DNA of 64,000 nucleotides from Sphingomonadales bacterium (GTDB lineage Bacteria > Pseudomonadota > Alphaproteobacteria > Sphingomonadales > Sphingomonadaceae), in assembly GCA_027486895.1 (NCBI GenBank), contig JAIXOE010000002.1, positions 1 through 64,000 on the forward strand. Direction: 5' to 3'. Shown here piece after piece: positions 7,013-15,320 of the stretch. Below the pieces are notes generated by a model. The model searched no databases. It had not been told where the DNA came from and saw nothing but the letters and a program-made list of their open reading frames with translations. The position numbers and the translations under genes were made by a program. How positions within the stretch are numbered: the stretch's first letter is position 1; the number at the start of each line of letters is the position of its first letter.

Positions 7013-7614
7013 TGACAAAAAGCTTTGAATTCCTGTTCGATTTCGGAGGCCCGAACAGCTATCTCGCGCACAAAATGTTGCCAGATATCTGCGCGCGTAC
7101 CGGCGCTGAAGCGATCTATGTACCCATCTTGCTTGGCGGACTATTCAAGCTCACGAATAACCAAGCGCCATTAATGCGCTATGCGGATACACCCGCCAAA
7201 CGCAGCTATGAGATGCTTGAATTCAACCGCTTCGTCAAAACGCATGCGCTGCCGTTCAAAATGAACCCGCGCTTTCCCATTAACTCCCTGCACTTGATGC
7301 GTGGCGCGGTTGCCGCCCAACATCTCGGCTGCTTTGCGCCTTATGTGGACGCAGTGATGGGGGCGATGTGGGAAGACGGGGCGGACATGGGTGATACTCA
7401 GGTTGTTGCGACAGTCCTAGACGCAGCCGGCCTCGAAAGTGCAGCATTGCTTGCGAAGGCCGAGGATCCCGCAGTGAAAGCTGAATTGGTCGCGAATACC
7501 GAAGATGCCGCCAAACGCGGCGCATTTGGCGTTCCGACATTTTATGTCGGTGACGACATATATTGGGGCAAGGAACGACTTGGTCAGCTAGAGATTGCTC
7601 TCACCCAATCATGA
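7012..7614 (+). CDS. 2-hydroxychromene-2-carboxylate isomerase / DsbA-fold GST-kappa-like protein
   Basis: A 200-residue thioredoxin-fold protein of the DsbA/GST-kappa group. It starts FLFDFGGPNSYLA, with Ser where DsbA has a redox Cys, as in 2-hydroxychromene-2-carboxylate isomerases, which are glutathione-dependent. The cis-Pro loop appears as FGVPTFYVGDD, followed by YWGKERL. Naphthalene-pathway members isomerise a ring-cleavage product, but no aromatic dioxygenase genes are here. With the upstream SDR and the HxlR regulator this may be an electrophile-detoxification unit; that role is inference. Confidence 0.87.
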   Translation: MTKSFEFLFDFGGPNSYLAHKMLPDICARTGAEAIYVPILLGGLFKLTNNQAPLMRYADTPAKRSYEMLEFNRFVKTHALPFKMNPRFPINSLHLMRGAVAAQHLGCFAPYVDAVMGAMWEDGADMGDTQVVATVLDAAGLESAALLAKAEDPAVKAELVANTEDAAKRGAFGVPTFYVGDDIYWGKERLGQLEIALTQS

Positions 7615-7664
7615 CTTCCAATTCCTAAGTTGCGCCGCAATCGATTCCCGCTAAATACCCTGCG

Positions 7665-8945
7665 ATGGACAAGATAATCGTACGCGGCGGCAATACGCTC
7701 AAGGGGAAAATCCCCATCTCAGGCGCAAAGAACAGTGCATTGACGCTGATACCATGCGCATTGCTGACCGACGAGCCGCTCACGTTGCGAAATTTGCCGC
7801 GCTTGGCCGACATTGACGGTTTCCAACATTTGATGAACCAGTTCGGTATTTCCACGACCGTTGCCGGCTCGCGTCCTGAAGATTTCGGCCGAGTAATGAC
7901 GCTCGAAGCGACGCGTATCACGACAAACATCGCGCCATATGACCTTGTCCGCAAAATGCGCGCGTCAATTCTGGTATTGGGCCCAATGCTTGCACGTGCC
8001 GGCGAAGCGACGGTGTCGCTGCCGGGCGGATGCGCCATTGGCAACCGGCCTATCGATCTTCATCTGAAAGCGCTGGAAGCATTTGGCGTCGAAATTGAAG
8101 TTGCGGCAGGATATGTGAAGGCGGTCGCCAAAAAGGGTATTCCCGGCGGGACATATACATTCCCTGTGGTTTCCGTGGGCGCGACCGAAAACGCGCTGAT
8201 GGCTGCGAGCCTCGCAAAGGGCACATGTGTGTTGCACAATGCGGCGCGCGAGCCTGAAATCGTCGATCTGTGCAATTTGCTTGTCGCGATGGGCGCGCAA
8301 ATCGAAGGCATCGGGACATCCGACCTCATCATTCAGGGCAAAGACCGCCTACATGGCGCGACCTACCGAGTGATGAGCGACCGAATCGAAGCAGGCAGCT
8401 ATGCCTGCGCTGCGGCCATTACCGGCGGCGATATTGAACTCGTTGGCGCAAAGGCCAGCGAGATGGATGCGACGCTTGATGCGCTGCGCCAATCGGGCGT
8501 CACCGTCGAAGAAACAGCGGACGGCATTCGCATCGCTTCTGATGGCAAGTTGAAGCCGCTCACCATCTCAACAGCGCCTTACCCCGGTTTTGCAACCGAC
8601 ATGCAGGCACAGTTTATGGCAATGCTGTGCATTGCAGACGGCGCCAGCGTTCTGACCGAAACGATTTTCGAGAATCGCTACATGCACGTGCCTGAGTTGA
8701 ACCGGATGGGCGCGCATATCGAAACCAAGGGTCGAACAGCTATTGTGCACGGCGTGAAGAAAATGACAGGCGCCCCTGTTATGGCAACCGATTTGCGAGC
8801 CTCTATGAGCCTGGTAATCGCTGGTCTGGTAGCAGAAGGCGAAACGCATGTGAGCCGCCTATATCACCTCGACAGGGGCTATGAGCGGCTTGAAGAGAAG
8901 CTTCAGTTGATTGGCGCCGACGTGGAACGCGTTGGCGCAGAATAA
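7665..8945 (+). CDS. murA: UDP-N-acetylglucosamine 1-carboxyvinyltransferase
   Basis: First committed step of peptidoglycan synthesis: transfer of enolpyruvate from PEP to UDP-GlcNAc in the cytoplasm. The 426-residue protein has the duplicated inside-out barrel. Lys22-Asn23 in SGAKNSAL contact the substrate, and the fosfomycin-target cysteine is Cys123 in [11 protein letters not shown]. The length is normal and the gene appears complete. It lies alone between the isomerase and the LOV regulator. Confidence 0.97.
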   Translation: MDKIIVRGGNTLKGKIPISGAKNSALTLIPCALLTDEPLTLRNLPRLADIDGFQHLMNQFGISTTVAGSRPEDFGRVMTLEATRITTNIAPYDLVRKMRASILVLGPMLARAGEATVSLPGGCAIGNRPIDLHLKALEAFGVEIEVAAGYVKAVAKKGIPGGTYTFPVVSVGATENALMAASLAKGTCVLHNAAREPEIVDLCNLLVAMGAQIEGIGTSDLIIQGKDRLHGATYRVMSDRIEAGSYACAAAITGGDIELVGAKASEMDATLDALRQSGVTVEETADGIRIASDGKLKPLTISTAPYPGFATDMQAQFMAMLCIADGASVLTETIFENRYMHVPELNRMGAHIETKGRTAIVHGVKKMTGAPVMATDLRASMSLVIAGLVAEGETHVSRLYHLDRGYERLEEKLQLIGADVERVGAE

Positions 8946-9022
8946 ACGCATCATCTATTTCGGAAACAGCGTCACGAAGGAACAGTTGCCACAATCATAT
9001 TTTTGCGGCATCTTCCGATGTA

Positions 9023-9655
9023 GTGAACAATGATATAACTCTTAGGCCAAGCCAAGCCGCACGACATCCAGTTTTGGATTCCATCCGCTTTAGCCCCATC
9101 GCCACCGTCGTCAGCGACCCAACAAAGCCCGACAATCCCTTGATTGCGGTGAATGAAGCTTTTTGTGCACTAACAGGCTATTCCGAAGACGAAGTTATCG
9201 GGCGCAACTGCCGTTTCTTGCGGGGTCCGGACACCGAAAATGGCCAGACGGAAAAACTGCGCACGGCTGTCTACGGTCACCGTCCGGCGCTTGCAGAGCT
9301 TATCAATTATCGGAAAGACGGTTCGCCTTTCCGCAACGCGGTGATGATTGCGCCATTGTTCGACGACAATGGAAATCTTGAGCTTTTCGTAGGGTCTCAG
9401 ATCGAAGTGCTGCCCGAAGAGGAAAGCATTGGGTTGGTGCGGCAACAACAAGCTGTACAGATCGTGGATAGGCTTTCGCCCCGCCAGCGCGAGATATTGC
9501 AGCAGATGGCCCGCGGTTTCCGGACAAAGCAGATCGCCTATCGCCTGTCACTAAGCGAAAAAACGGTGCAAATGCACCGTATGCTGATGTTCAAAAAACT
9601 GTCGACGTCAAATGCAGCAGATGCTGTCCGGATCGCTGTCGAGGCAGGGCTTTAA
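9023..9655 (+). CDS. Blue-light LOV-HTH transcription factor (EL222-like)
   Basis: A 210-residue protein with an N-terminal LOV (PAS) domain and a C-terminal LuxR/GerE helix-turn-helix. The LOV motif GRNCRFLRG contains the photoadduct cysteine at about residue 63. The flavin pocket continues with NYRKDGSPFRNAV and ends GSQIEV. The HTH reads LSPRQREILQQMARGF...SEKTVQMHR. Order, length and motifs match EL222 of Erythrobacter litoralis, in which blue light forms a Cys-FMN adduct that frees the HTH to dimerise on DNA and activate transcription. The start is GTG at 9023. No photolyase or carotenoid genes are adjacent. Confidence 0.93.
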   Translation: MNNDITLRPSQAARHPVLDSIRFSPIATVVSDPTKPDNPLIAVNEAFCALTGYSEDEVIGRNCRFLRGPDTENGQTEKLRTAVYGHRPALAELINYRKDGSPFRNAVMIAPLFDDNGNLELFVGSQIEVLPEEESIGLVRQQQAVQIVDRLSPRQREILQQMARGFRTKQIAYRLSLSEKTVQMHRMLMFKKLSTSNAADAVRIAVEAGL

Positions 9656-9762
9656 CCGACCCGACTGGTCGCGAATGGCTACGGGTCTATTGCGGTATTT
9701 ATAACGAGGGGCAATGCGCCCATTAAGGTAACGCAGGCCGACAGGATCCGTCCGAAGGCACG

Positions 9763-9932
9763 ATGCGACTCGTTGATCCCCCCTCCATGACGAGGCGCAT
9801 TTAAATAAATTGGTACCCTTTGCCCGTCTTTGGGCTTCTGCCAGCCTGTACCCTACTTCTGAAACGCAATTTCGGAAATTCGTTACTTCCGTAGTTTCAT
9901 ACCGCCACATTTCGATGTGGCGGTATTTTTTT
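9763..9932 (+). ncRNA. Candidate small RNA with C-rich loop, 3' of the LOV regulator
   Basis: The 275-bp gap after the LOV gene holds no credible ORF but is structured. ATGCGaCTCGT (9763-9773) pairs with ACGAGgCGCAT (9790-9800), 10 of 11 positions, presenting a 16-nt loop with CCCCCCTCC, an anti-Shine-Dalgarno sequence. A perfect 12-bp terminator with a U-run ends the region at 9932. This is the plan of several alphaproteobacterial small RNAs. The 5' end is unknown; a TATAAC at 9700-9705 might be a -10 element but lacks a good -35. It could be only a structured 3' UTR. Confidence 0.4.
9899..9932 (+). terminator. Rho-independent terminator
   Basis: ATACCGCCACAT pairs perfectly with ATGTGGCGGTAT around a TTCG tetraloop, followed by a run of T. 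It ends plus-strand transcription from the LOV gene or candidate small RNA. Its T-run touches the stop codon of the convergent RHH gene. Confidence 0.92.
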
Positions 9933-10158
9933 ATGCATTTGCCATCACCCACAATCGAATCGCACTCGCCAATCCACACGGCGTGCCGGACTCCAAGCGT
10001 TCAACATCAATCTGCGCAACCAAAGCATTGACGGGCAAATCCTTTTGTTCGGCAGCCCGTTTTAACGCGTCCCAGAAAAGCGGTTCCAGACTGATTGAGG
10101 TTTGATGCCCCGCTACCGTCATGCTGCGCTTTACCGGCGGATGATAAATGTCGATCAC
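9931..10158 (-). CDS. Small ribbon-helix-helix domain protein
   Basis: A 75-residue protein of the RHH_4 (DUF4-like) type: VKRSMTVAGHQTSISLEPLF followed by WDALKRAAE and a C-terminal helix with SAIRLWVM. The fold suggests DNA binding as a dimer, but no target is known for this family. The GTG at 10158 is preferred because the conserved domain begins before the internal ATG at 10122. It lies 13 bp after phaB in the same direction and is probably co-transcribed with it. A link to PHA control would be speculation. Confidence 0.78.
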   Translation of the reverse strand: MIDIYHPPVKRSMTVAGHQTSISLEPLFWDALKRAAEQKDLPVNALVAQIDVERLESGTPCGLASAIRLWVMANA

Positions 10159-10171
10159 CCGCAGACGACCA

Positions 10172-10894
10172 TCAATACATGTGCTGGCCACCGTTGATCG
10201 ACAAAGTCGAACCGGTGATGAAGCCTGCATTGTCGCTCGTCAAAAATTCAACGCCGCGCGCGATTTCCTCTGGCTGACCCAATCGGCCAACGGGAATCTG
10301 CGCGACAATCTTTTCCATCACATTTTCGGGGATGGTCGAGAGCATTTCGGTGCCGATATAGCCCGGTGCGATCGCGTTGGCGGTCACGCCATAGCGCGCA
10401 CCTTCGGCGGCAAGCGATTTGGTAAAGCCATGGATGCCTGATTTCGCAGCCGCATAGTTCACCTGCCCGATTTGGCCGCCCTGACCATTGACCGAGCCAA
10501 TATTTACGATGCGGCCCCATTTGCGTTCGCGCATGCCGGCAAATACCGCCTTGGCCATGTTGAAACAGCCAGTGAGGTCAACACGGATAACTTCGTCCCA
10601 TTGTTCAAAGGTCATCTTCACCATAGTCGCATCGCGCGTAATGCCAGCATTGTTGACCATGATGTCGATTGGTCCGAATTCGGCTTCAATCGCAGCGCAG
10701 GCCTCCAGACAGCTGTGATGATCGCCAACATCCCACTTCCGAACCGCAATGCCCGTCCGCTCGGAAAATGCTTTGGCAGCTGCGTCATTGCCGCCGTAGT
10801 TGGCGATGACCATCCGACCTTTTTCCTGAAGCTTCAGGCTAATCGCTTCGCCAATACCTCTGGTCCCGCCTGTAACCACCGCAATTCGTGACAT
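10172..10894 (-). CDS. phaB: Acetoacetyl-CoA reductase
   Basis: NADPH-dependent reduction of acetoacetyl-CoA to (R)-3-hydroxybutyryl-CoA, the monomer for PhaC. This 240-residue classical SDR has TGGTRGIG, NNAGITRDATM, an active-site Tyr/Lys in NYAAAKSGIHG, and PGYIGTEM after it. The NYGGNDAAAKAF segment suits the PhaB subfamily rather than FabG. A GGAG ribosome site lies 8 bases before the ATG. It is unlinked to phaC (9 kb away, opposite strand). Its upstream region has a TTGTGCA half-site and an AACGTTTACG half-site, resembling the phasin box and the palindrome at 1949-1966. Confidence 0.92.
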   Translation of the reverse strand: MSRIAVVTGGTRGIGEAISLKLQEKGRMVIANYGGNDAAAKAFSERTGIAVRKWDVGDHHSCLEACAAIEAEFGPIDIMVNNAGITRDATMVKMTFEQWDEVIRVDLTGCFNMAKAVFAGMRERKWGRIVNIGSVNGQGGQIGQVNYAAAKSGIHGFTKSLAAEGARYGVTANAIAPGYIGTEMLSTIPENVMEKIVAQIPVGRLGQPEEIARGVEFLTSDNAGFITGSTLSINGGQHMY

Positions 10895-11003
10895 GCACCG
10901 CTCTCCTGATTGTCATTTTTTGTGATGATTAATGCACAAGCGTACAAGTGCAAGTTGCCGTAAACGTTAGCACAAAAAAGCCGCAGCGGCGTGCCGCCAA
11001 CGA

Positions 11004-12005
11004 TTAGATCCAGCCGGCCAGTTCCTGCCCGATAATCTGTTCAAGCATATCCATCCCGATATTGCTGTCGTTCAAGCATGGCAGATAGGCGTAATGCGTG
11101 CCGCCTGCTTCTTCGAATTGCTCATGCCCCTGCATCGCCAGCTCTTCGAGTGTTTCGAGGCAATCGACCGAAAAGCCCGGTGCAAAGATCGCGATTTTCT
11201 TCGTGCCTTCGCGCGCAAGCTTCATCAAAGTGTCATCGGTGGCGGGCTCAAGCCATTTTGCGCGCCCAAATCGTGACTGAAAACTGACAACAAGGTCACG
11301 GCCCATGGCTTCCGAAAGAAGCCGTGCCGTTTTTTGGCAATGGCAATGATAGGGATCACCCAAATGAAGCGTCCGTTCCGGCATTCCGTGGAAACTGATT
11401 ACAAGCGCATCGGGTACAAAATCCAGCTTGGCCAGTGACGCTTCAATCGACGCCTTCAATGCGCCGATATAGCGCGCATCATCATGATAAGCGGGCAGCG
11501 TCCGGATTGCCGGATGCCAACGCATGGCGGTGAGCGTGGCATATGCCTCGTCAAGTACAGTACCCGTCGTCGCCCCTGAATATTGCGGATATAATGGCGC
11601 GATTAAAATCCGGTTGCACCCCGCCGCTTTCATGGCGGCAAGTTGGTCAGCAACTGACGGATTGCCGTAACGCATGGCGTACCGCACATCAGCGATTCCG
11701 GTCATGCGCTCCTGAAGTGCCTCGGCCTGTCCCGCGGTGAAAAATGCCAGTGGAGATCCTTTTTCAGTCCACACTTTGGCATATGCTTCTGCGGACTTTT
11801 GCGGCCGCGTGTTCAAAATGATAGCGCGCAAAATCGGCTGCCACAGCAACGGCGGAATTTCGACAACGCGGCGATCGGACAGAAACTGTTTCAGATAGCG
11901 CTTCACCGCTGGCGTGGTCGGTTCGTCTGGGGTGCCCAGATTAACCAGCAGGACGCCGACTTTGGGCGTTGCCACGGGTGGGTGGTCAATTGGTAATGTC
12001 ATCAT
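11004..12005 (-). CDS. hemH: Ferrochelatase
   Basis: Inserts ferrous iron into protoporphyrin IX, the last step of protoheme synthesis, at the cytoplasmic side of the membrane. The 333-residue protein contains LLVNLGTP near the N-terminus, the metal-site histidine in VISFHGMPERT, and the conserved acidic segment CLETLEELAMQG. The ATG at 12005 overlaps the stop of the upstream molybdenum hydroxylase gene, so they are probably translationally coupled. An ATG one codon downstream is an equal alternative. Heme demand for the cbb3 oxidase elsewhere in the window is a functional link, not a genetic one. Confidence 0.96.
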   Translation of the reverse strand: MMTLPIDHPPVATPKVGVLLVNLGTPDEPTTPAVKRYLKQFLSDRRVVEIPPLLWQPILRAIILNTRPQKSAEAYAKVWTEKGSPLAFFTAGQAEALQERMTGIADVRYAMRYGNPSVADQLAAMKAAGCNRILIAPLYPQYSGATTGTVLDEAYATLTAMRWHPAIRTLPAYHDDARYIGALKASIEASLAKLDFVPDALVISFHGMPERTLHLGDPYHCHCQKTARLLSEAMGRDLVVSFQSRFGRAKWLEPATDDTLMKLAREGTKKIAIFAPGFSVDCLETLEELAMQGHEQFEEAGGTHYAYLPCLNDSNIGMDMLEQIIGQELAGWI

Positions 12006-14278
12006 AGTCCTCGGGACAGTAATGGAAGTTCACGCAGACGAATTCCAGCTGCGGAGAATAAAGCGTTTGCAATAGCGGGGGCAACAGGCGGCACCCCTAG
12101 TTCAGTGACACCGCCCGGTGCCTCATCACTGCGCGCAAATTCAACGGTAATCTCTGGCACATCTGACAATTTAGGCAAGTCCACATCGCGCAGACGGCGT
12201 GCGGTTGGCAGGCCGCTTTCATATTCTGTTGTTGACCCCAGCGCTTGCGACAGCCCGAATACGATGCCGCCTTCAATCTGCTGGCGTGCGAGGTCTGGGT
12301 TAATAAGCCGCCCGCAATCCGCCATCGCGTGGATGCGGTCCACACGGACGCCGGTTTCACTGGTACGCGCCGTCACGATAACGGCAATGTGGCTGCCGCG
12401 CATGCTGTGGCAAGCAATGCCGCGTCCGCTGCCCGCTGCGCCCCCGTCCCATCCCGCCATCGTGGCAACGCCGGTAAGGCACCGGGCAAGCCGTGTTTGG
12501 CCCACGAGCATCTGCATGCGAAATGACAAGGGTTCAACGCCAGCTTTTTGGGCAAGCTCGTCCATGAAGCCCTCGACAAAGAAGCAGTTGTAGCTGTGTG
12601 CAAGGCTTCTCCACGGGCCAGTCGGCATCGGCATTCGCACAGGAAAATGGTCAATCGTCAGATTGGGAATGGCATAAGGTATTTGGGCGCCATCCACCGC
12701 AAGGGCATCAAATTCGCCTGCTGACGCGTTGCGCGCTTCATTGACGCTTTGGCCATCCAGCCGGTTCGCAAGTTCGCGCATGCTTGATGCCGCAGCCACC
12801 CGCAAACTCATCGCGGTTACTGCGCCTTCAGCATTTATGGCGGCGGATAATCTGCCCAGCGCAGGCGTGCGGACATGGTCCTGCATCAAGTCTTCAGGGC
12901 GCGACCAGACCAGTTGAACCGGCCGCCCCACTTCCTTGGCAATGACAGCAATTTGCGCAGCGATTAAATTATCAAAATTGCGGTCGAAACTTCCGCCCGC
13001 CATGACGGGATAGAGAACCACATCATTTACATCGATGCCAATGGCATTTGCTGCCGCGACCTGTGCTGCCTGAGGCGCCTGTGATGCGATCCACAACTGC
13101 AGACGACCATTGCGATAATCCGCCGTCGCTGAACGTGTTTCAATAGGGGCGTGCACAGCCGCACCCACAGAATAATCGGCTTTAAAAATGCGCGTTGCCG
13201 TTTCGGGTGCCATTGCAGCGTCGACGTCGCCTGACTTGAAAGCCCGAAAGCCCGGGCCCTTGGCAATAGCGTCGCTGAGTGATTGTCCGATTTTCTGGCT
13301 GTCCGCCATCCGGCCTTTTGTTTCGAACACGGGCGCCATTGTATCAAGCGCCTTGTTGGCAGCCCACCAATTGCTTGCCACCGCAGCAATCCAGCTTTCT
13401 GTTTGCACCACTTGCACAATACCGCGCATTTTCAGTGCCGCCTTTGTATTTGCAGATTTCAGCGTTGTGTCGCCGGCTGGTCCGCCTCTGACGGAAGCGT
13501 AGAGCATATCAGGCAAGCGAATGTCGCCTGCAAAGCTTGCGCTGCCATCTACCTTGGCGGACAAGTCAAGCCGCGGTGCGTCGCGCCCTGAAAGCCGGTT
13601 GCGCGGCGACGGATGCAACGGAATGGGCGATGGCGGCGCGAGTTCCGATGCCTCAATGACGAGATCTGCAAATGCGAGGCGTTTCTTTCCGAAGGTCACG
13701 AAGCCACGGTCGGTCTGGCACTGTTCCCAAGAAACATCCCATCGCGCCGCCGCTGCCTGACACAAGAGCGCACGTGCTGCCGCGCCAGCTTCACGGCAGG
13801 GCTGTTCAAACTGCCGAATGGAGGATGATCCGCCCGTCACCACAAAAATATCGCGTCTGGCGAGTTCATTGATGCTACTGGCAACGGGGCCACCATCCGC
13901 GCTGAGCGCGAGGCTTTCGGGCATGAACGCAGGGGCCCACTCGCGCGCCAACAGCGTATTTGCGAAAATCGGACTTGGCGGCACTGGCTGGACTGCAACA
14001 GACCGCCAGTCAGCGCCAAGCTCTCCCGCGACGATCTGTGCCAATGCCGTATACACGCCCTGCCCAGACTCGCTTTGTGGAACGCCAACGACGATTTTGC
14101 CGTCCTCTGCAATTTTAAGCCACGGTCCAAATAGATGCTCGCCCTCTACCGTGCGCAGGTTGGGCGTATAACGGCGCGGCCAAAGGCTCCAGGCCACAAG
14201 CAAGCCGACACCCGCGCCGCCGCCAATGAGCAGCTTTCGGCGGCTTAAGCCTTCTGTTGCCCCGGCCTCTTCCTTCAT
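12002..14278 (-). CDS. Xanthine dehydrogenase-family molybdopterin-binding large subunit (IorB-like), Tat-exported
   Basis: A 758-residue molybdenum hydroxylase large subunit of the isoquinoline 1-oxidoreductase/aldehyde dehydrogenase type. The N-terminus has a twin-arginine signal (SRRKLLIGGGAGVGLLVAW), so the enzyme should be exported folded. The C-terminal GGVTELGVPPVAPAIANA segment carries the catalytic Glu next to the molybdenum. Members hydroxylate N-heterocycles or oxidise aldehydes with a small [2Fe-2S] subunit (IorA); no such gene is adjacent. Start and stop overlap mrp and hemH by 4 bp each, so it sits inside a tight operon. Substrate cannot be assigned. Confidence 0.9.
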   Translation of the reverse strand: MKEEAGATEGLSRRKLLIGGGAGVGLLVAWSLWPRRYTPNLRTVEGEHLFGPWLKIAEDGKIVVGVPQSESGQGVYTALAQIVAGELGADWRSVAVQPVPPSPIFANTLLAREWAPAFMPESLALSADGGPVASSINELARRDIFVVTGGSSSIRQFEQPCREAGAAARALLCQAAAARWDVSWEQCQTDRGFVTFGKKRLAFADLVIEASELAPPSPIPLHPSPRNRLSGRDAPRLDLSAKVDGSASFAGDIRLPDMLYASVRGGPAGDTTLKSANTKAALKMRGIVQVVQTESWIAAVASNWWAANKALDTMAPVFETKGRMADSQKIGQSLSDAIAKGPGFRAFKSGDVDAAMAPETATRIFKADYSVGAAVHAPIETRSATADYRNGRLQLWIASQAPQAAQVAAANAIGIDVNDVVLYPVMAGGSFDRNFDNLIAAQIAVIAKEVGRPVQLVWSRPEDLMQDHVRTPALGRLSAAINAEGAVTAMSLRVAAASSMRELANRLDGQSVNEARNASAGEFDALAVDGAQIPYAIPNLTIDHFPVRMPMPTGPWRSLAHSYNCFFVEGFMDELAQKAGVEPLSFRMQMLVGQTRLARCLTGVATMAGWDGGAAGSGRGIACHSMRGSHIAVIVTARTSETGVRVDRIHAMADCGRLINPDLARQQIEGGIVFGLSQALGSTTEYESGLPTARRLRDVDLPKLSDVPEITVEFARSDEAPGGVTELGVPPVAPAIANALFSAAGIRLRELPLLSRGL

Positions 14279-15249
14279 GCAGGAGCAGCCTTCGGCGCGT
14301 CAATCCATGCGGACACTTGCCGGGCAATCGCTGCATAAGCATCGCTAATTGGGCCTTCACCCATTGCCGGCGGAATGCCCTCATCACTCGCCATGCGGAT
14401 TTTGATATCCAGTGGAATGCGACCCAAGAACGGAATGCCCAGTTCCTTTGCCGCAGCTTCCGCGCCGCCCGAACCAAAGGGATCGCTCATCTCGCCGCAA
14501 TGGGGGCATAGATAGCCTGCCATGTTTTCGACAAGCCCAATGATCGGCACCTTCGCGGTGTCAAAAAAGCTGATGGCGCGCATCGCATCAATCAGCGCCA
14601 AGTCCTGCGGCGTGGAAATGATAACGGCACCGACCGGCTTGTGCTTTTGAACCATCGAAAGCTGGATGTCGCCGGTTCCCGGCGGCATATCGACCACGAT
14701 GTCGCGTACATCACCCCATTTGGCATCGACAAGCTGTGACAGGGCATTGCCCGCCATCGGGCCGCGCCAAGCAACCGCTTGCCCCGGATTGACCAATTGC
14801 CCCATCGACAGGAACGGCACGCCACCAGCGCCCATCACGGGAATCATCGTCTTGCCTTCGGCTTCAGGCTTGACGCCCTCAACACCCATCAACCTTGGTT
14901 GCGATGGGCCATATATATCGGCGTCGACAAGTCCGACCGACCGGCCGGCGCGCGCCATGGCGATGGCAAGGTTCGTCGACAGCGTCGATTTGCCCACGCC
15001 ACCTTTGCCGCTGGCAATCGCGATCAGACGCGGCGCAATCCGCTCCGCCGTTAACATGATCCGAACAGACTGCGCGCCTGCGCGCTCGGCGGCGCTGCGA
15101 ACATCAGCTTCCATCTGCGCGCGCGCATCTTCATTCAATCCCGACACGTCGAGCACAAGAGAGACCGCTCCATCGGCGGTTTTCAATCCGCTCGCGCGTG
15201 CGCCGGCAACGGCAGAAATTACATCAGAAAAAGCTTCAAAATTGGGCAT
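14275..15249 (-). CDS. mrp: Mrp/ApbC-family P-loop Fe-S cluster carrier
   Basis: A 324-residue Mrp/NBP35 ATPase that holds and transfers Fe-S clusters. After a short N-terminal domain of about 70 residues comes the deviant Walker A (ASGKGGVGKSTLSTNLA), a VDADIYGPSQ Walker A' region, and the cluster-binding CPHC motif in YLCPHCGEMSDPFGSGG. It is first gene of a run with the molybdenum hydroxylase and hemH, joined by ATGA overlaps. A role in maturing the missing [2Fe-2S] partner is tempting but unproven. It is divergent from hflK across 71 bp. Confidence 0.94.
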   Translation of the reverse strand: MPNFEAFSDVISAVAGARASGLKTADGAVSLVLDVSGLNEDARAQMEADVRSAAERAGAQSVRIMLTAERIAPRLIAIASGKGGVGKSTLSTNLAIAMARAGRSVGLVDADIYGPSQPRLMGVEGVKPEAEGKTMIPVMGAGGVPFLSMGQLVNPGQAVAWRGPMAGNALSQLVDAKWGDVRDIVVDMPPGTGDIQLSMVQKHKPVGAVIISTPQDLALIDAMRAISFFDTAKVPIIGLVENMAGYLCPHCGEMSDPFGSGGAEAAAKELGIPFLGRIPLDIKIRMASDEGIPPAMGEGPISDAYAAIARQVSAWIDAPKAAPA

Positions 15250-15320
15250 ATCATGCCGAATAGATTCAGAATTGCGGGATTGACACTGTTTTTCTGAAAA
15301 ACCGTTCCTATAAAGGTTTT

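Noticed and set aside
10974..10998. Possible hemH terminator
   Set aside because: Only a 4-bp stem can form, and it is separated from the T-run by several bases; too weak to list.
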